From NCBI RefSeq assembly GCF_021245735.1, contig NZ_JAJISB010000004.1, forward strand, positions 186,001 through 250,000: a stretch of 64,000 nucleotides of DNA, read 5' to 3'. Below the pieces are notes generated by a model. The model searched no databases. It had not been told where the DNA came from and was given only the letters and a program-made list of their open reading frames with translations. The DNA is from Brevibacillus daliensis (GTDB taxonomy: Bacteria; Bacillota; Bacilli; Brevibacillales; Brevibacillaceae). Both the position numbers and the translations under genes were made by a program. Below, piece by piece: positions 8,943-17,872 of this stretch; within the stretch, counting starts at the first letter, position 1, and the number at the start of each line of letters is the position of its first letter.

Positions 8943-10721
8943 ATGTCTGATGTAAAAGAAATCGTGCGCGGTGGTAGCTTTCTTATAGAAAAAGGCTCGC
9001 TGGATGATGTATATACACCAGAGGATTATACGGAAGAACAAATAATGATCGCCAAAACAACGGAAGAATTCGTAGTAAATGAGGTTCTACCTCATCTGGA
9101 AGAGATCGAGCAGCACAAGTTTGAACATACGGTTCGCTTATTAAAGGAAGCTGGTGAATTGGGACTTCTCGGAGCTGATGTTCCAGAGGAATACGGCGGA
9201 ATCGGCCTGGACAAAGTCAGCTCTGCATTAATTACGGAAAAAATTGCTCGTGCCAGAAGCTTCGGACTTAGTCACGGTGCTCATGTAGGAATCGGATCTT
9301 TACCAATTGTATATTTTGGAAATGAAGATCAAAAAACTCGCTATCTGCCAGATCTTGCAACAGGTAATCGCCTGACAGCATACTGCTTAACTGAGCCTGG
9401 TTCTGGTTCTGATGCACTCGGGGCTAAAACTACTGCTCGTTTATCAGAGGATGGCACACACTATATTTTGAATGGTGAAAAACAATGGATTACCAATGCA
9501 GGTTTTGCTGATGTGTTTGTCGTTTATGCAAAGATTGATGGCGAACAATTCACAGCATTTATTGTGGAACGTGACTTCCCAGGAGTTTCCTTTGGTCCAG
9601 AAGAGAAAAAAATGGGTATCAAGGGTTCATCTACTCGTACAGTCATTTTTGATAATGCGCAGGTTCCCGTAACAAATCTGCTTGGTGAGATTGGGAAAGG
9701 GCACGTAATTGCCTTCAATATCCTGAATGTGGGACGCTATAAGCTGGCGGTAGGAACAGTAGGCTCAGCCAAGCGTGCTGTAGACATCGCAGCTCAATAT
9801 GCGAAGGAGCGCAAGCAGTTTAAGACACCGATTGCTAACTTCCCATTGATCCAAAATAAGCTGGCTAGCATGGCAGCGAAAGTATACGCAGCTGAAAGCT
9901 CTGTGTACCGTACGGTTGGTCTGTTTGACATTTCTCTCTCCAGCCTGGGTGAAAAAGCAAATGATGGTCGTGAGGTAGCAAAAGCAATCGCTGAATACGC
10001 TATTGAATGTTCCATTAATAAGGTGTTTGGCTCTGAGGTTCTTGATTTCTGCGTGGATGAAGGCTTGCAAATCCATGGTGGGTACGGCTTCATGTCTGAA
10101 TATGAAATTGAAAATATGTACCGTGACTCGCGCATCAACCGAATTTTCGAGGGTACGAATGAAATTAATCGCCTACTCATTCCAGGTACGCTGGTGAAAA
10201 AAGCAATGAAAGGTGAACTACCTCTTTTGCAAGCAGCTGCTGGTCTTCAGGATGAGCTAATGAGCTACTATCCTGAAGAAATTGAAGATGCACCCCTTGC
10301 TGTGGAGAAGCACCTGATTGATGTCACTCGTAAAATCATCCTGATGGTAGCGGGTTCAGCTTTAATGAAATACCAAAAAGAGTTGGAAAAAGAGCAGGAG
10401 CTCTTGTCCATCGCTGCAGATATGCTGATTGAGCTATACTCCATGGACAGCGTAGTAAAACGTACAGAAAAAGCGCTCGTGAAAAACGGTGAAGAGAAAG
10501 AACAGCATAAGCTGACAATGACCGCTGTTTACGTTCAGGAAGCATTTGATCGCATTGAAGCAGGAGCGAAGGAAGCACTAGCTGCAATGGAAGAAGGCGA
10601 CGACCTACGTATGCGCCTCTCCATCCTGAAAAAACTAACTCGCCGTGATTCATTCAATATCATTCAAGCAAAACGTACCATTACTGCCAAAGTTCTTGAA
10701 GCAGATGGATATGTAGTGTAA
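8943..10721 (+). CDS. fadE: Acyl-CoA dehydrogenase
   Basis: 592 residues. The acyl-CoA dehydrogenase core shows YCLTEPGSGSDALGAKTTA (FAD/substrate site), KQWITNAGFADVFVVYAK, and RDSRINRIFEGTNEINRLL, where the EGTNEIN stretch holds the usual catalytic-base region. A helical C-terminal extension of about 180 residues, as in B. subtilis FadE, follows. It oxidises acyl-CoA to enoyl-CoA with FAD. The ATG at 8943 is preferred over 8937, which abuts the GGAGAG site. It is the last gene of the operon; a terminator follows. Confidence 0.96.
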   Translation: MSDVKEIVRGGSFLIEKGSLDDVYTPEDYTEEQIMIAKTTEEFVVNEVLPHLEEIEQHKFEHTVRLLKEAGELGLLGADVPEEYGGIGLDKVSSALITEKIARARSFGLSHGAHVGIGSLPIVYFGNEDQKTRYLPDLATGNRLTAYCLTEPGSGSDALGAKTTARLSEDGTHYILNGEKQWITNAGFADVFVVYAKIDGEQFTAFIVERDFPGVSFGPEEKKMGIKGSSTRTVIFDNAQVPVTNLLGEIGKGHVIAFNILNVGRYKLAVGTVGSAKRAVDIAAQYAKERKQFKTPIANFPLIQNKLASMAAKVYAAESSVYRTVGLFDISLSSLGEKANDGREVAKAIAEYAIECSINKVFGSEVLDFCVDEGLQIHGGYGFMSEYEIENMYRDSRINRIFEGTNEINRLLIPGTLVKKAMKGELPLLQAAAGLQDELMSYYPEEIEDAPLAVEKHLIDVTRKIILMVAGSALMKYQKELEKEQELLSIAADMLIELYSMDSVVKRTEKALVKNGEEKEQHKLTMTAVYVQEAFDRIEAGAKEALAAMEEGDDLRMRLSILKKLTRRDSFNIIQAKRTITAKVLEADGYVV

Positions 10722-10744
10722 GAGTTAGCTTTATAAATATGGGC

Positions 10745-10783
10745 AACAAGCTGTCGAAGATAACTTCGGCAGCTTGTTTGCTT
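10745..10783. terminator. Bidirectional terminator after fadE
   Basis: AACAAGCTGTCGAAG pairs with CTTCGGCAGCTTGTT around a short loop, followed by a T-rich tail. It separates fadE from the convergent GNAT gene. Confidence 0.85.
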
Positions 10784-10815
10784 TTCATACAGTTTGCAAA
10801 ATAGGAAAGCTGACT

Positions 10816-11385
10816 TCATTGAGTTTTGAATGAAACTCCCACGTGTGGTTTCCTCTCTATGTATTCATTTTGTAATAGTCCCATGTAAATGATGTCATGC
10901 CAAACACCGCCTCTAAACATACTTTGTCTGGATGCCCCCTCATGTTTGAACCCCAATTTTTCATACAACGTAATAGCTTGTTTGTTAAAGGAAAAGACTC
11001 GTAATGCAACTCGGTGCAGGTTCATTTCATGAAAAGCATAATCAAGGAGTAACGTCATGGCTTCCGTTCCAAATCCCTTCCCCCAATGACTTTTTTCTCC
11101 GATATCAATAATGCATTCGGCGTTACGGTTTTTAAAGTCGATATTTACTAATGAAGTAATGCCGATAGGTGTATTTGATTTTTTGTCCAGTATAATGTAG
11201 CTCTTGGAAGCATGTGAACCAAGTATAACGTGGTTCACAAAATCTCTCGTTTCTTCCATATGATACAAATCTAAAAAAGGGCTGGTAGACTGCATAACTT
11301 CCGTGTCATTTCGCCAGACATGATAAAGCTCAGCATCGTTTGCTGTCATTTTTCTCATCACGATTTTGGGTGACTGAAAGATCAT
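10816..11385 (-). CDS. GNAT acetyltransferase, RimJ/RimL type
   Basis: 189 residues of the RimL-like GNAT class. It shows ECIIDIGEKSHWGKGFGTEA, an acetyl-CoA-binding Q/R-x-x-G-x-G/A variant, and HRVALRVFSFNKQAITLYEK with the typical N-x-x-A-x-x-x-Y-E-K-x-GF end. GAGGAG precedes the ATG. The substrate could be a protein N-terminus or a small amine such as an antibiotic; nothing here decides it. It follows the TetR gene by 25 bases on the same strand, so the two may be an operon. Confidence 0.85.
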   Translation of the reverse strand: MIFQSPKIVMRKMTANDAELYHVWRNDTEVMQSTSPFLDLYHMEETRDFVNHVILGSHASKSYIILDKKSNTPIGITSLVNIDFKNRNAECIIDIGEKSHWGKGFGTEAMTLLLDYAFHEMNLHRVALRVFSFNKQAITLYEKLGFKHEGASRQSMFRGGVWHDIIYMGLLQNEYIERKPHVGVSFKTQ

Positions 11386-11410
11386 AAATAGACACTCCTC
11401 TTTTTCTACA

Positions 11411-12034
11411 TTATTTTTCGCCTACGGGTAAAAGCATCGCTTTCAATGAAAATTGAAAGGCTGTTAGCTGTACCTTAACATCCGTTTTTTGTGAACCTAA
11501 CTGAAAGGTGTCTAACATTAATCCATCTATAAAAGAAATAAAATAAAGGACAATGTGCTCTGGGTCCAAAATAGGTTGAAACTCACCTTGCTTTATTCCT
11601 TTCTGTATAAATCCTTTGATCGCATTTTTTATATTGTCATAACGCTCTGTGATGTAAGGGTAGTTTTCTTTATCACGAGCATAATTGGATGTAAGAAAAA
11701 ATTCTGCCTTAGCTCGAACGAGGGAGTTATTGATCCCTTCTATATTTTTTTGTTGTAGACGAAGCCACTCGGTTAACTGAGTCCATAAAGGATACTCATC
11801 AGACGGTTCGAAAAATAAGATATCTTCCTGATCCTCAAACTGGAGCACTTCCATAAAAAGATGATCGATATGATTAAAGTAGGAATAAAGCCCACCTCTG
11901 GACATTCCGGATTCATCCATAACATCTTGCATAGTAGCGTGAGTATATCCTTTATTAATAAACACACGTTTCGCTGCTCGCAATAAGTCTATTTTTTTTT
12001 CTTTTTTATAGGCTTCACTTACTTTTGGTGACAA
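11411..12034 (-). CDS. TetR/AcrR family transcriptional regulator
   Basis: 207 residues. The N-terminal HTH domain (about 15-60: IDLLRAAKRVFINKGYTHAT, then MQDVMDESGMSRGGLYSYFN) is followed by a helical ligand-binding domain. The start appears to be TTG at 12034, about ten bases after GGAG; the ATG nearer the site is out of frame. A perfect palindrome at 12098-12117 upstream is the likely autoregulatory operator. The ligand is unknown; the adjacent GNAT is the simplest co-regulated target. Confidence 0.87.
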   Translation of the reverse strand: MSPKVSEAYKKEKKIDLLRAAKRVFINKGYTHATMQDVMDESGMSRGGLYSYFNHIDHLFMEVLQFEDQEDILFFEPSDEYPLWTQLTEWLRLQQKNIEGINNSLVRAKAEFFLTSNYARDKENYPYITERYDNIKNAIKGFIQKGIKQGEFQPILDPEHIVLYFISFIDGLMLDTFQLGSQKTDVKVQLTAFQFSLKAMLLPVGEK

Positions 12035-12097
12035 AAAATTTCATCTCCTTTGATAGGAATAAAATAGAAACGATACTCTTTTTATAGTTATCATATT

Positions 12098-12117
12098 AAA
12101 CGACATTGGTGTCGTTT
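12098..12117. promoter_or_regulatory. Palindromic operator candidate for the TetR regulator
   Basis: AAACGACATTGGTGTCGTTT is a perfect inverted repeat with 8-bp arms and a 4-base spacer. It lies 64 bases upstream of the TetR start and 220 bases from the divergent secreted-protein gene. Position and symmetry fit a TetR-family site; binding is inferred. Confidence 0.65.
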
Positions 12118-12122
12118 TCAAT

Positions 12123-12160
12123 AAATATAAATGTAATTCTCAAATATAAATGTAATTCTC
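12123..12160. repeat. Perfect 19-bp tandem duplication
   Basis: AAATATAAATGTAATTCTC occurs twice back to back in the divergent promoter region, immediately beside the palindromic operator candidate. Confidence 0.9.
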
Positions 12161-12337
12161 GCTTAATAGAATGAGTTTGAACACACGAAATAAAGAAATT
12201 AACACCACGAAAAAAAGTTATTTTTTCTATGAAACGTTTCAAAAGTACGTGTCGTCAAAGAGTTAGACAGCAACAAAGAAACAACATTGCTGCAACGAAG
12301 AAAACAATAGAAACAACAATCACTGGAGGTAAACACA

Positions 12338-13408
12338 ATGAATAAATCTATGAAAATCCTAAGCACAGCAATGCTAACAGCGGTAGTTGCTACCGGTTCT
12401 CTTACTGCTTATGCAGCACCAGCTGCTGTTACACCAATTTCTGCACAAGTGACAATTAAAGAAGGAGCAAATAAAGATTTTTCTATAGTAATTAATGGTG
12501 AAAAAGTGACTGGGGAAGTTTTTGGAGATAAAGGTGTAATCATGGTACCGCTTCGTACGATCACTGAAAAACTAGGTTATGAAGTAACCTGGAATCAAAA
12601 AACAAAAACCACTGAAATGACAAAGGGTGCTCAATGGACGACTGTTACAGTAGGTCAAGATAACTATAACTTTGCGAAAATGAGCATTAAACTTGGAAAA
12701 GCACCGGCTATGAAAGCAGGTACTACTTATGTTCCACTAGATTTCTTTGAAAAAGTATTACAAAAACAAGTAGTCGTAGGGGAAGATGGAACAATCCAAA
12801 TCAACGATGAAATGCAACAAGTAGCTAAAAAAGGTAGCATTACAAACATCAACCTGGAAAATAAAGATGGCAAGCTACAAGGCGAAATTTTGATGAATGG
12901 TAACAGTAACGGTATTCGTCTGAACATCACAGATGAAACTGTAATCGTTAATCAAAAAAATGAAGCGTTGAAAGTAGAAGATCTGAAATTGGGTCAATCT
13001 ATTGAAACAGTAACATCTAACTTTATGACAATGAGCCTTCCTCCAATGACCAATGCAGAGAAAATCGTGGTAATGGACGAAGAAATTGCACCAGTTGTTC
13101 TAGGTACATTCGGTGAAGTAGTTGACTTTGACTTGAAAAAATTAGCTGATGGTACACAAAGACTAGTAATCAAAGGTGAAAAACTAAACGATCAATCCTA
13201 TGATACGATCGCTCTAACTATCACTGAAGATACTCAAATCATCGATGCAAAAAACAACGCTCCTTTAAATTTGGAAGCACTGCGCAATGGATCAAAAGTA
13301 TACGGCTTCTATGGTCCAGTGGTAACAAAGAGTAACCCTGCAATCGGTCAAGCAATGAAAATCGTAGTTGAAGTAAAACCTGAAATTGAACCTATGCCAG
13401 CTCTTTAA
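12338..13408 (+). CDS. Secreted protein with copper amine oxidase N-terminal (stalk) domain
   Basis: 356 residues with a clear Sec signal peptide (MNKSMKILSTAMLTAVVATG, cleavage near AYA-AP). Residues about 45-145 show the PF07833-type pattern MVPLRTITEKLGYEVTWNQK and TTYVPLDFFEKVL. Such domains are common in cell-surface proteins of Paenibacillaceae and are not themselves oxidases. The C-terminal half repeats a motif around INxxNKDG/ITDETxI that I do not recognise. CTGGAGGT precedes the ATG. It is a single-gene unit closed by a strong terminator. Confidence 0.85.
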   Translation: MNKSMKILSTAMLTAVVATGSLTAYAAPAAVTPISAQVTIKEGANKDFSIVINGEKVTGEVFGDKGVIMVPLRTITEKLGYEVTWNQKTKTTEMTKGAQWTTVTVGQDNYNFAKMSIKLGKAPAMKAGTTYVPLDFFEKVLQKQVVVGEDGTIQINDEMQQVAKKGSITNINLENKDGKLQGEILMNGNSNGIRLNITDETVIVNQKNEALKVEDLKLGQSIETVTSNFMTMSLPPMTNAEKIVVMDEEIAPVVLGTFGEVVDFDLKKLADGTQRLVIKGEKLNDQSYDTIALTITEDTQIIDAKNNAPLNLEALRNGSKVYGFYGPVVTKSNPAIGQAMKIVVEVKPEIEPMPAL

Positions 13409-13435
13409 TTGCAAGCATAGCTTATAGCAAACATA

Positions 13436-13476
13436 AAAAAGAGTCTTGATCAACAAACCGATCAAGACTCTTTTTT
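13436..13476. terminator. Bidirectional terminator
   Basis: AAAGAGTCTTGATC pairs with GATCAAGACTCTTTT around a short loop, with A- and T-runs on both sides. It serves the plus-strand secreted-protein gene and the convergent mtnD operon. Confidence 0.92.
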
Positions 13477-13479
13477 CAT

Positions 13480-13992
13480 TTAATAAATGGCTTCCCAGCC
13501 AGCAGGGGTTACGAATAATCTGATGGCGATAATTTTACGGTCATCCATCAAGGTAAAGTAGTGGCGATAGGAGGGTGGGACAGAAATCAAATCACCAGCT
13601 GAGAGCTGAACATCGAAGTAACGACCATCTTTTCCTTTAATAGCAAAGATACCGTGACCATCTACACAGAAACGTACTTCATCATCCGTATGATGGTGTT
13701 CTTTGACGAAGTTTTTCAGCTTTTCATCTAACTGTGGTGTTAAGTCGCTTAGAACAATTACATCTGCTGTTTTGTATCCACGACGGTCGCTGATTGCTGT
13801 GATCTCAGGTTTAAAGGCATCCAGGATTTGTTGCTTATCTTCTTCACTAGGGGAGTAATTGCTACGCAGTTCTGCGTCAAGTCTATTAACTCCCCAATGC
13901 TCATAAATCACTTCCTGTGAAGCAAGAAAATCCTCAACTGCTGTTTGATCTTCCAGATATTCATTGTTGTCATGAAAACGTACTTTTGCCAT
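13480..13992 (-). CDS. mtnD: Acireductone dioxygenase
   Basis: 170 residues of the cupin ARD family. The metal ligands sit in KEHHHTDDEVRFCVDGHGIF (HxH...E) and in PPSYRHYFTL. It oxidises 1,2-dihydroxy-5-methylthiopentene to 4-methylthio-2-oxobutyrate and formate with Fe; the Ni form gives an off-pathway product. The ATG at 13992 is preferred to an upstream GTG at 14007 because GTGAGGGA lies just before it and MAKVRF is the usual start. It is last in mtnW-X-B-D, 57 bases after mtnB. Confidence 0.95.
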   Translation of the reverse strand: MAKVRFHDNNEYLEDQTAVEDFLASQEVIYEHWGVNRLDAELRSNYSPSEEDKQQILDAFKPEITAISDRRGYKTADVIVLSDLTPQLDEKLKNFVKEHHHTDDEVRFCVDGHGIFAIKGKDGRYFDVQLSAGDLISVPPSYRHYFTLMDDRKIIAIRLFVTPAGWEAIY

Positions 13993-14049
13993 GGGAGCGT
14001 CCCTCACTTTTCGTATTTTGATTATTCGGATAATGATTGAATTGAACGA

Positions 14050-14709
14050 TCAGATGGCTATGCTAGTAGCCGCGGAGTTAGCTTGTGATACTTGCAAGAG
14101 ACGGAGCTGATATTCAAAGAGGAATTCAAAAGCCTCTACATGACGCTTAGCCTCAAAATCATTGCGTCCCCAGGCATAAATGCCATGATTGCGAATCAAG
14201 ACACCTGGTATTCCGGGACGGATTGCCTCTTTGATTGCTGCTGCGAGTTTAGGGATGTCAGCATAATTTTCTACAATTGGCACTTGAAGAAGAATGTTCT
14301 CTTCCCATAATCCCAGACCTTTTATTAATTCCTGTCCACGAATGTGAAAGAAGCCCTGACTCGCATAAATTTCTGAGATGACATTGTTAGGGATGGTATG
14401 GACGTGAAAGCATGCGCCAGCATCAGGGATGTTCTGGTAAACCACCGCATGAACCAAGGTTTCAGCGGACGGCTTTAACGTGGTAGGTTCGACAGGAGTA
14501 GCATCACCATCTACGATCAGGTAATCCTCAGGAGTCAATTTTGTTTTGTCCTTGCCGCTCGCTGTTACGGCGAATTGTAAGGGTATATCACAAATCTTAA
14601 TGGACAGATTACCGCTTGTTCCTGGGAACCAATCACGACGGGCGAACTCCAATTTTACCTCATCTAGCTGTTTAAACGCTTTATTACGTTGTTCCAATGT
14701 CACACTCAT
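14050..14709 (-). CDS. mtnB: Methylthioribulose-1-phosphate dehydratase
   Basis: 219 residues of the class II aldolase/adducin fold. Evidence includes FPGTSGNLSIK, the phosphate-binding TASGKDKTKLTPEDYLIVD region, and zinc-binding His pairs in CFHVHTIPNN and later RNHGIYAWG. It dehydrates 5-methylthioribulose-1-phosphate to the diketo phosphate used by MtnW. It starts one base after mtnX ends, in the SAM-riboswitch-controlled operon. Confidence 0.95.
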   Translation of the reverse strand: MSVTLEQRNKAFKQLDEVKLEFARRDWFPGTSGNLSIKICDIPLQFAVTASGKDKTKLTPEDYLIVDGDATPVEPTTLKPSAETLVHAVVYQNIPDAGACFHVHTIPNNVISEIYASQGFFHIRGQELIKGLGLWEENILLQVPIVENYADIPKLAAAIKEAIRPGIPGVLIRNHGIYAWGRNDFEAKRHVEAFEFLFEYQLRLLQVSQANSAATSIAI

Positions 14710-14710
14710 A

Positions 14711-15382
14711 TCACGAAACCCCCAATTTCACTTGACTTTTTTTTACAGCGTCAATAACCTCGTAAAACGTTGTAAAAGGCTGATATGGTAAGTTCTCTTC
14801 TTCACATTTTTTCAGTAGCAAAGAACGGGCAATGACATAATCAGCGAGTCGGGATGCTGCCAAATCAGTAATACTGTCGCCAATCACAACACGTGTATAT
14901 AGGCTTGCATCATAGCTTCGCAAAATGGTTGTTTTACACATACCACAGTTATTCTGGCAATGTTCATCGCATGGGTGAGGCCAGGTAATGCGGATTTGTT
15001 CCTCGCTAAAATCACTTCCGTTGCAGAAAACTGGTCCTGTCAGGTTAAACGGTTCAAGGATTGGGTGCACAAAAAAGTTAATGCCTCCGCTTGTTATGAG
15101 CAGTTTAATATCGTACTCCTCACAGTATTGAACGAAGGGACCGAAGCCTTCACGAACCGTTGCTTGTGAGAGGGCAAATTGTGTGACCTCCTCTTTTTGA
15201 GAAGAGGGTATCGAGGCAAATAACCTGCCTACCCCTTCCTGAATGGAGATTTTTTGGCTGAGAATTTGTTCCGTTAACTCTTCCCATCCAGGAGGATTAA
15301 ACTGACGCATGATCGCTACGATATTATCTTTTTCTGTAATAGTTCCATCAAAATCACAAAAGAGTACGAGTTGCTTCGTCAT
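14711..15382 (-). CDS. mtnX: 2-hydroxy-3-keto-5-methylthiopentenyl-1-phosphate phosphatase
   Basis: 223 residues of the HAD family. Motif I is LFCDFDGTITEKDN with the nucleophile Asp; later LLITSGGINFFV (motif II) and VVIGDSITDLAAS (motif IV) appear. A Cys-rich DEHCQNNCGMCK stretch is typical of MtnX. It dephosphorylates the MtnW product to the acireductone. The ATG at 15382 overlaps the mtnW stop as ATGA and has GGGGAGGAC before it; an in-frame ATG at 15397 lies upstream of that site. Confidence 0.94.
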   Translation of the reverse strand: MTKQLVLFCDFDGTITEKDNIVAIMRQFNPPGWEELTEQILSQKISIQEGVGRLFASIPSSQKEEVTQFALSQATVREGFGPFVQYCEEYDIKLLITSGGINFFVHPILEPFNLTGPVFCNGSDFSEEQIRITWPHPCDEHCQNNCGMCKTTILRSYDASLYTRVVIGDSITDLAASRLADYVIARSLLLKKCEEENLPYQPFTTFYEVIDAVKKSQVKLGVS

Positions 15383-16593
15383 GAATGTCCTCCCCATTTA
15401 TCTAGTGCCAGTCGCAATGCTTCATGCTCGGTTGCTGTGTCAGATAATTTTTTTCCTTGCAGTGTGGCTTCGATGGCAGCTAGAAAAGCAGTTCCACCAG
15501 CAGCAGCGCCTTTGGGATGACCATGTACACCGCCCCCGGCATTAATAACCTGATCTAAGCCAAAATCCTGATAAAGCTTCGGTACCATTCCCGGGTGAAT
15601 TCCAGCGGAAGGGACAGGGAAGGAAGGTTTCAAGGAACCGGATGAGCTGATCAATTGTTGAACAAGTTGGCTGGCATCGGTCTGGGCCATCGCTACATTT
15701 CCATATGGTGATGGGAAAAGAACAAGATCAGCACCAGCTAATCGTTGTAAGGTGCCTAGCAGTAGAGGTGCGGCAATGCCATAATCGGCACTTGGATAAA
15801 AAGCACCAGCTAAAGCTGGGTGAGCCATGATGGGCACAGTAATATCTGGATCTTCTGCAAGCTGTTGTAACAGGTCTAAACCGTAAACGAGACCATTGAA
15901 AAGCAGGCAGGAGGCACCTGCTTCGATCGCTTGCTTTGCTTTATCTATCAGTTTCGTGCTAGGTCCGGTCAGGTTGGCAGCATATAAGACGGGTTTTCCT
16001 GTTTTTTGTGCTACATCTTCCCCGATTTCCTTAAACCGCTTGATTCGGGTAAGGAATGGTGCTTTATCATCTTGAAAGAAGATCTCATCATCTTTAATCA
16101 GGTCAACGCCACCCTCTGCCTGAGCGCGAAATTGCACTTCCAGTTCCTCAAGTGAAAGACCCGTACATGACTTGAAAATACTCATAAACAACGGTCGATC
16201 GAACACGCCAAGGCGTTCACGAACACCATGAATACCGTATTTTGGGCCAGAGAAACGTTCTAAGAAAGCGGGAGGCAATGATATATCAAGAAGCTTGATT
16301 TTGCCATCCATGGAAAGCTTGCCAAAAACTCCGGTTAACAAAGAGGGGATATCGGGAGTAAAACAAGCGGAAGGATAGCTAATCGTGATTAATCCGCGTG
16401 TTTCTCCTGTTTCGAGTACATCGAGCGGAGCAATATGAGCTACTTCTCCCAAATAACTACGTAGCTGCTCCTGTTTAGCGAGTGGTAGGTCGGTCCAGGA
16501 ACCGACGGTCATGCCAACCGCAATGCCTTCTGCTTTTTTCTGTAAATCTTTTGCTTGCGTTAAGTAGGTGACCAAAATACGTTCCGTACTCAT
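15379..16593 (-). CDS. mtnW: 2,3-diketo-5-methylthiopentyl-1-phosphate enolase (RuBisCO-like)
   Basis: 404 residues of the RuBisCO-like protein family (form IV). The metal/carbamate-loop region reads EGGVDLIKDDEIFFQD, with IMAHPALAGAFYPS and GGGVHGHPKGAAAGG toward the C-terminus. It enolises the MtnB product and does not fix CO2. It is the first gene of mtnW-X-B-D, led by a SAM-I riboswitch 73 bases upstream, so the operon should be expressed when SAM is low. Confidence 0.95.
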   Translation of the reverse strand: MSTERILVTYLTQAKDLQKKAEGIAVGMTVGSWTDLPLAKQEQLRSYLGEVAHIAPLDVLETGETRGLITISYPSACFTPDIPSLLTGVFGKLSMDGKIKLLDISLPPAFLERFSGPKYGIHGVRERLGVFDRPLFMSIFKSCTGLSLEELEVQFRAQAEGGVDLIKDDEIFFQDDKAPFLTRIKRFKEIGEDVAQKTGKPVLYAANLTGPSTKLIDKAKQAIEAGASCLLFNGLVYGLDLLQQLAEDPDITVPIMAHPALAGAFYPSADYGIAAPLLLGTLQRLAGADLVLFPSPYGNVAMAQTDASQLVQQLISSSGSLKPSFPVPSAGIHPGMVPKLYQDFGLDQVINAGGGVHGHPKGAAAGGTAFLAAIEATLQGKKLSDTATEHEALRLALDKWGGHS

Positions 16594-16665
16594 AAGGCGC
16601 CTCCTTTATTTATGATTAAGTTGATTTCGATATGGAATGTTCGGAAGGGTAATCATTCTGATACG

Positions 16666-16842
16666 AAAAAAAGCCCCCTTCAAGAGAAGGAGGCATCTGT
16701 TTATATACAGGCTTCTTCTCTTATTTCTCGTATAGCAAAAAATAACTATACGCAGGATTTAGCACCGTTTCGCATCCGAATAAGCAGATGCGAGGGTTGC
16801 CGGGCATCATAGGGCCAGTCCCTCCGCCTTCTCACAATAAGA
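16666..16842 (-). promoter_or_regulatory. SAM-I riboswitch of mtnWXBD
   Basis: The minus strand carries the S-box core GGAGGGACTGGCCC, then GCCCGGCAACC and CGGTGCTAAATCCTGC. P1 arms are CTCTTATT (16842-16835) and AATAAGAG (16725-16718). A terminator hairpin (GCCTCCTTC / GAAGGGGGC plus T-run, 16694-16666) follows. SAM binding favours the terminator and shuts off mtnW. Confidence 0.95.
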
Positions 16843-17039
16843 GTATTATGGATTTGGTAAAATTCAGAAACTTTAAGTTGCTTGCTGAAAATCTTAATTC
16901 TTTTTTCCGAAAGAGTCAATCCCTTCTTGGATGAAAAAATATTTGACAGAAAGTTTGTGCATGTGTATATTTCTTGGTAAAGACTTTGACTTGTCAATGA
17001 TGAGTTCATGATCGATAATGAATAATTTCATAATGGATA

Positions 17040-17232
17040 CCTTATCCAGAGACGGTGGAGGGACTGGCCCGATGAAACCCAGCAACCGACATATCCCCAG
17101 TAATAATTGGGATGTGCACGGTGCTAATTCCTGCAGATACAAATTTATTCTGGTAGATAAGGGGGAAACGTAGCGTGATTACAACGTGTACAAATGACCT
17201 CTTTTCTTTGGAAAAGAGGTTTTCTTTTTCTT
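17040..17232 (+). promoter_or_regulatory. SAM-I riboswitch of the mtnK unit
   Basis: Plus-strand S-box core GGAGGGACTGGCCCGATGAA, CCCAGCAACC and CGGTGCTAATTCCTGCAG. P1 arms are CCTTATC (17040-17046) and GATAAGG (17156-17162). The terminator ACCTCTTTTC-TTTG-GAAAAGAGGT with a T-rich tail ends near 17230. It is the second of two divergent SAM-I switches about 200 bases apart. Confidence 0.96.
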
Positions 17233-17285
17233 CAATTAGCAAAGCTTGGTGTGAACAAATCTGGGCAGAACATAAATATTGGGTG

Positions 17286-17849
17286 ATGCTTCGATCATAT
17301 CGTCGATACAAGGAATTAGCGAAAGCGTTTCGAATTCAACACCAGGAGGCACGGATAAATAGAGATCATGACTGGACTTCCTTTGCCTCGTATTTACTTG
17401 GTCAGTTCGAAGAGATTGGTCAGATTGCTGTGGAAGAAGGAAGTGCTCGCAATGCCTTACAGCATGCCTTTGGTCACATAAGCACAAATTTAACACAACA
17501 GGAAAGTGGTTCCTGGCATCTTTTGCTTGCTACAAACTGGCAAGAAGCATATCGCATTCTTTTTCTATTAGCTATGGAGCATGGTGACGAGTATGTAGTA
17601 AGATCCCGGTTATTCTCGACTGGCTGCGATTATAGTCATACCTGGGTTCGCTTTCGGGGCAAAGACTGGTTTGTTTCCAAACAGGAATCAGGTTGGAGCG
17701 TACTTACTCAGGATGAGGTAAGGGAACGGATTAATCCTTATCATGTTCAGGATCTCATTCAATATCGGTTGATTGCTGAAATGGATGGAAGACTCTGTCT
17801 GTTACCAACATATGAGAAGATCATTGCACATGTATCAGAAAAAAGGTAG
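17286..17849 (+). CDS. Unknown protein co-regulated with mtnK
   Basis: 187 residues if started at ATG 17286. An open frame continues back to 17175, but that region is the riboswitch terminator, so the longer start would be inside the leader hairpin. No strong ribosome binding site is visible, so the start is uncertain. The protein is basic and Trp/His-rich with no signal peptide (HTWVRFRGKDWFVSKQESGW, INPYHVQDLIQYRLIAEMDG). It lies 23 bases before mtnK behind the same SAM-I switch, so it is probably linked to methylthioribose salvage. I do not recognise a family. Confidence 0.72.
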   Translation: MLRSYRRYKELAKAFRIQHQEARINRDHDWTSFASYLLGQFEEIGQIAVEEGSARNALQHAFGHISTNLTQQESGSWHLLLATNWQEAYRILFLLAMEHGDEYVVRSRLFSTGCDYSHTWVRFRGKDWFVSKQESGWSVLTQDEVRERINPYHVQDLIQYRLIAEMDGRLCLLPTYEKIIAHVSEKR

Positions 17850-17872
17850 ATGGGAAAAAGGGGCGAAAGAAG

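Noticed and set aside
12230-12256. GAAACGTTTC palindrome as an operator
   Set aside because: It is short and AT-flanked with no partner regulator or second copy; chance occurrence cannot be excluded.
17175-17285. N-terminal extension of the gene before mtnK
   Set aside because: This stretch is the riboswitch terminator hairpin (ACCTCTTTTC/GAAAAGAGGT), so translation from 17175 is unlikely.
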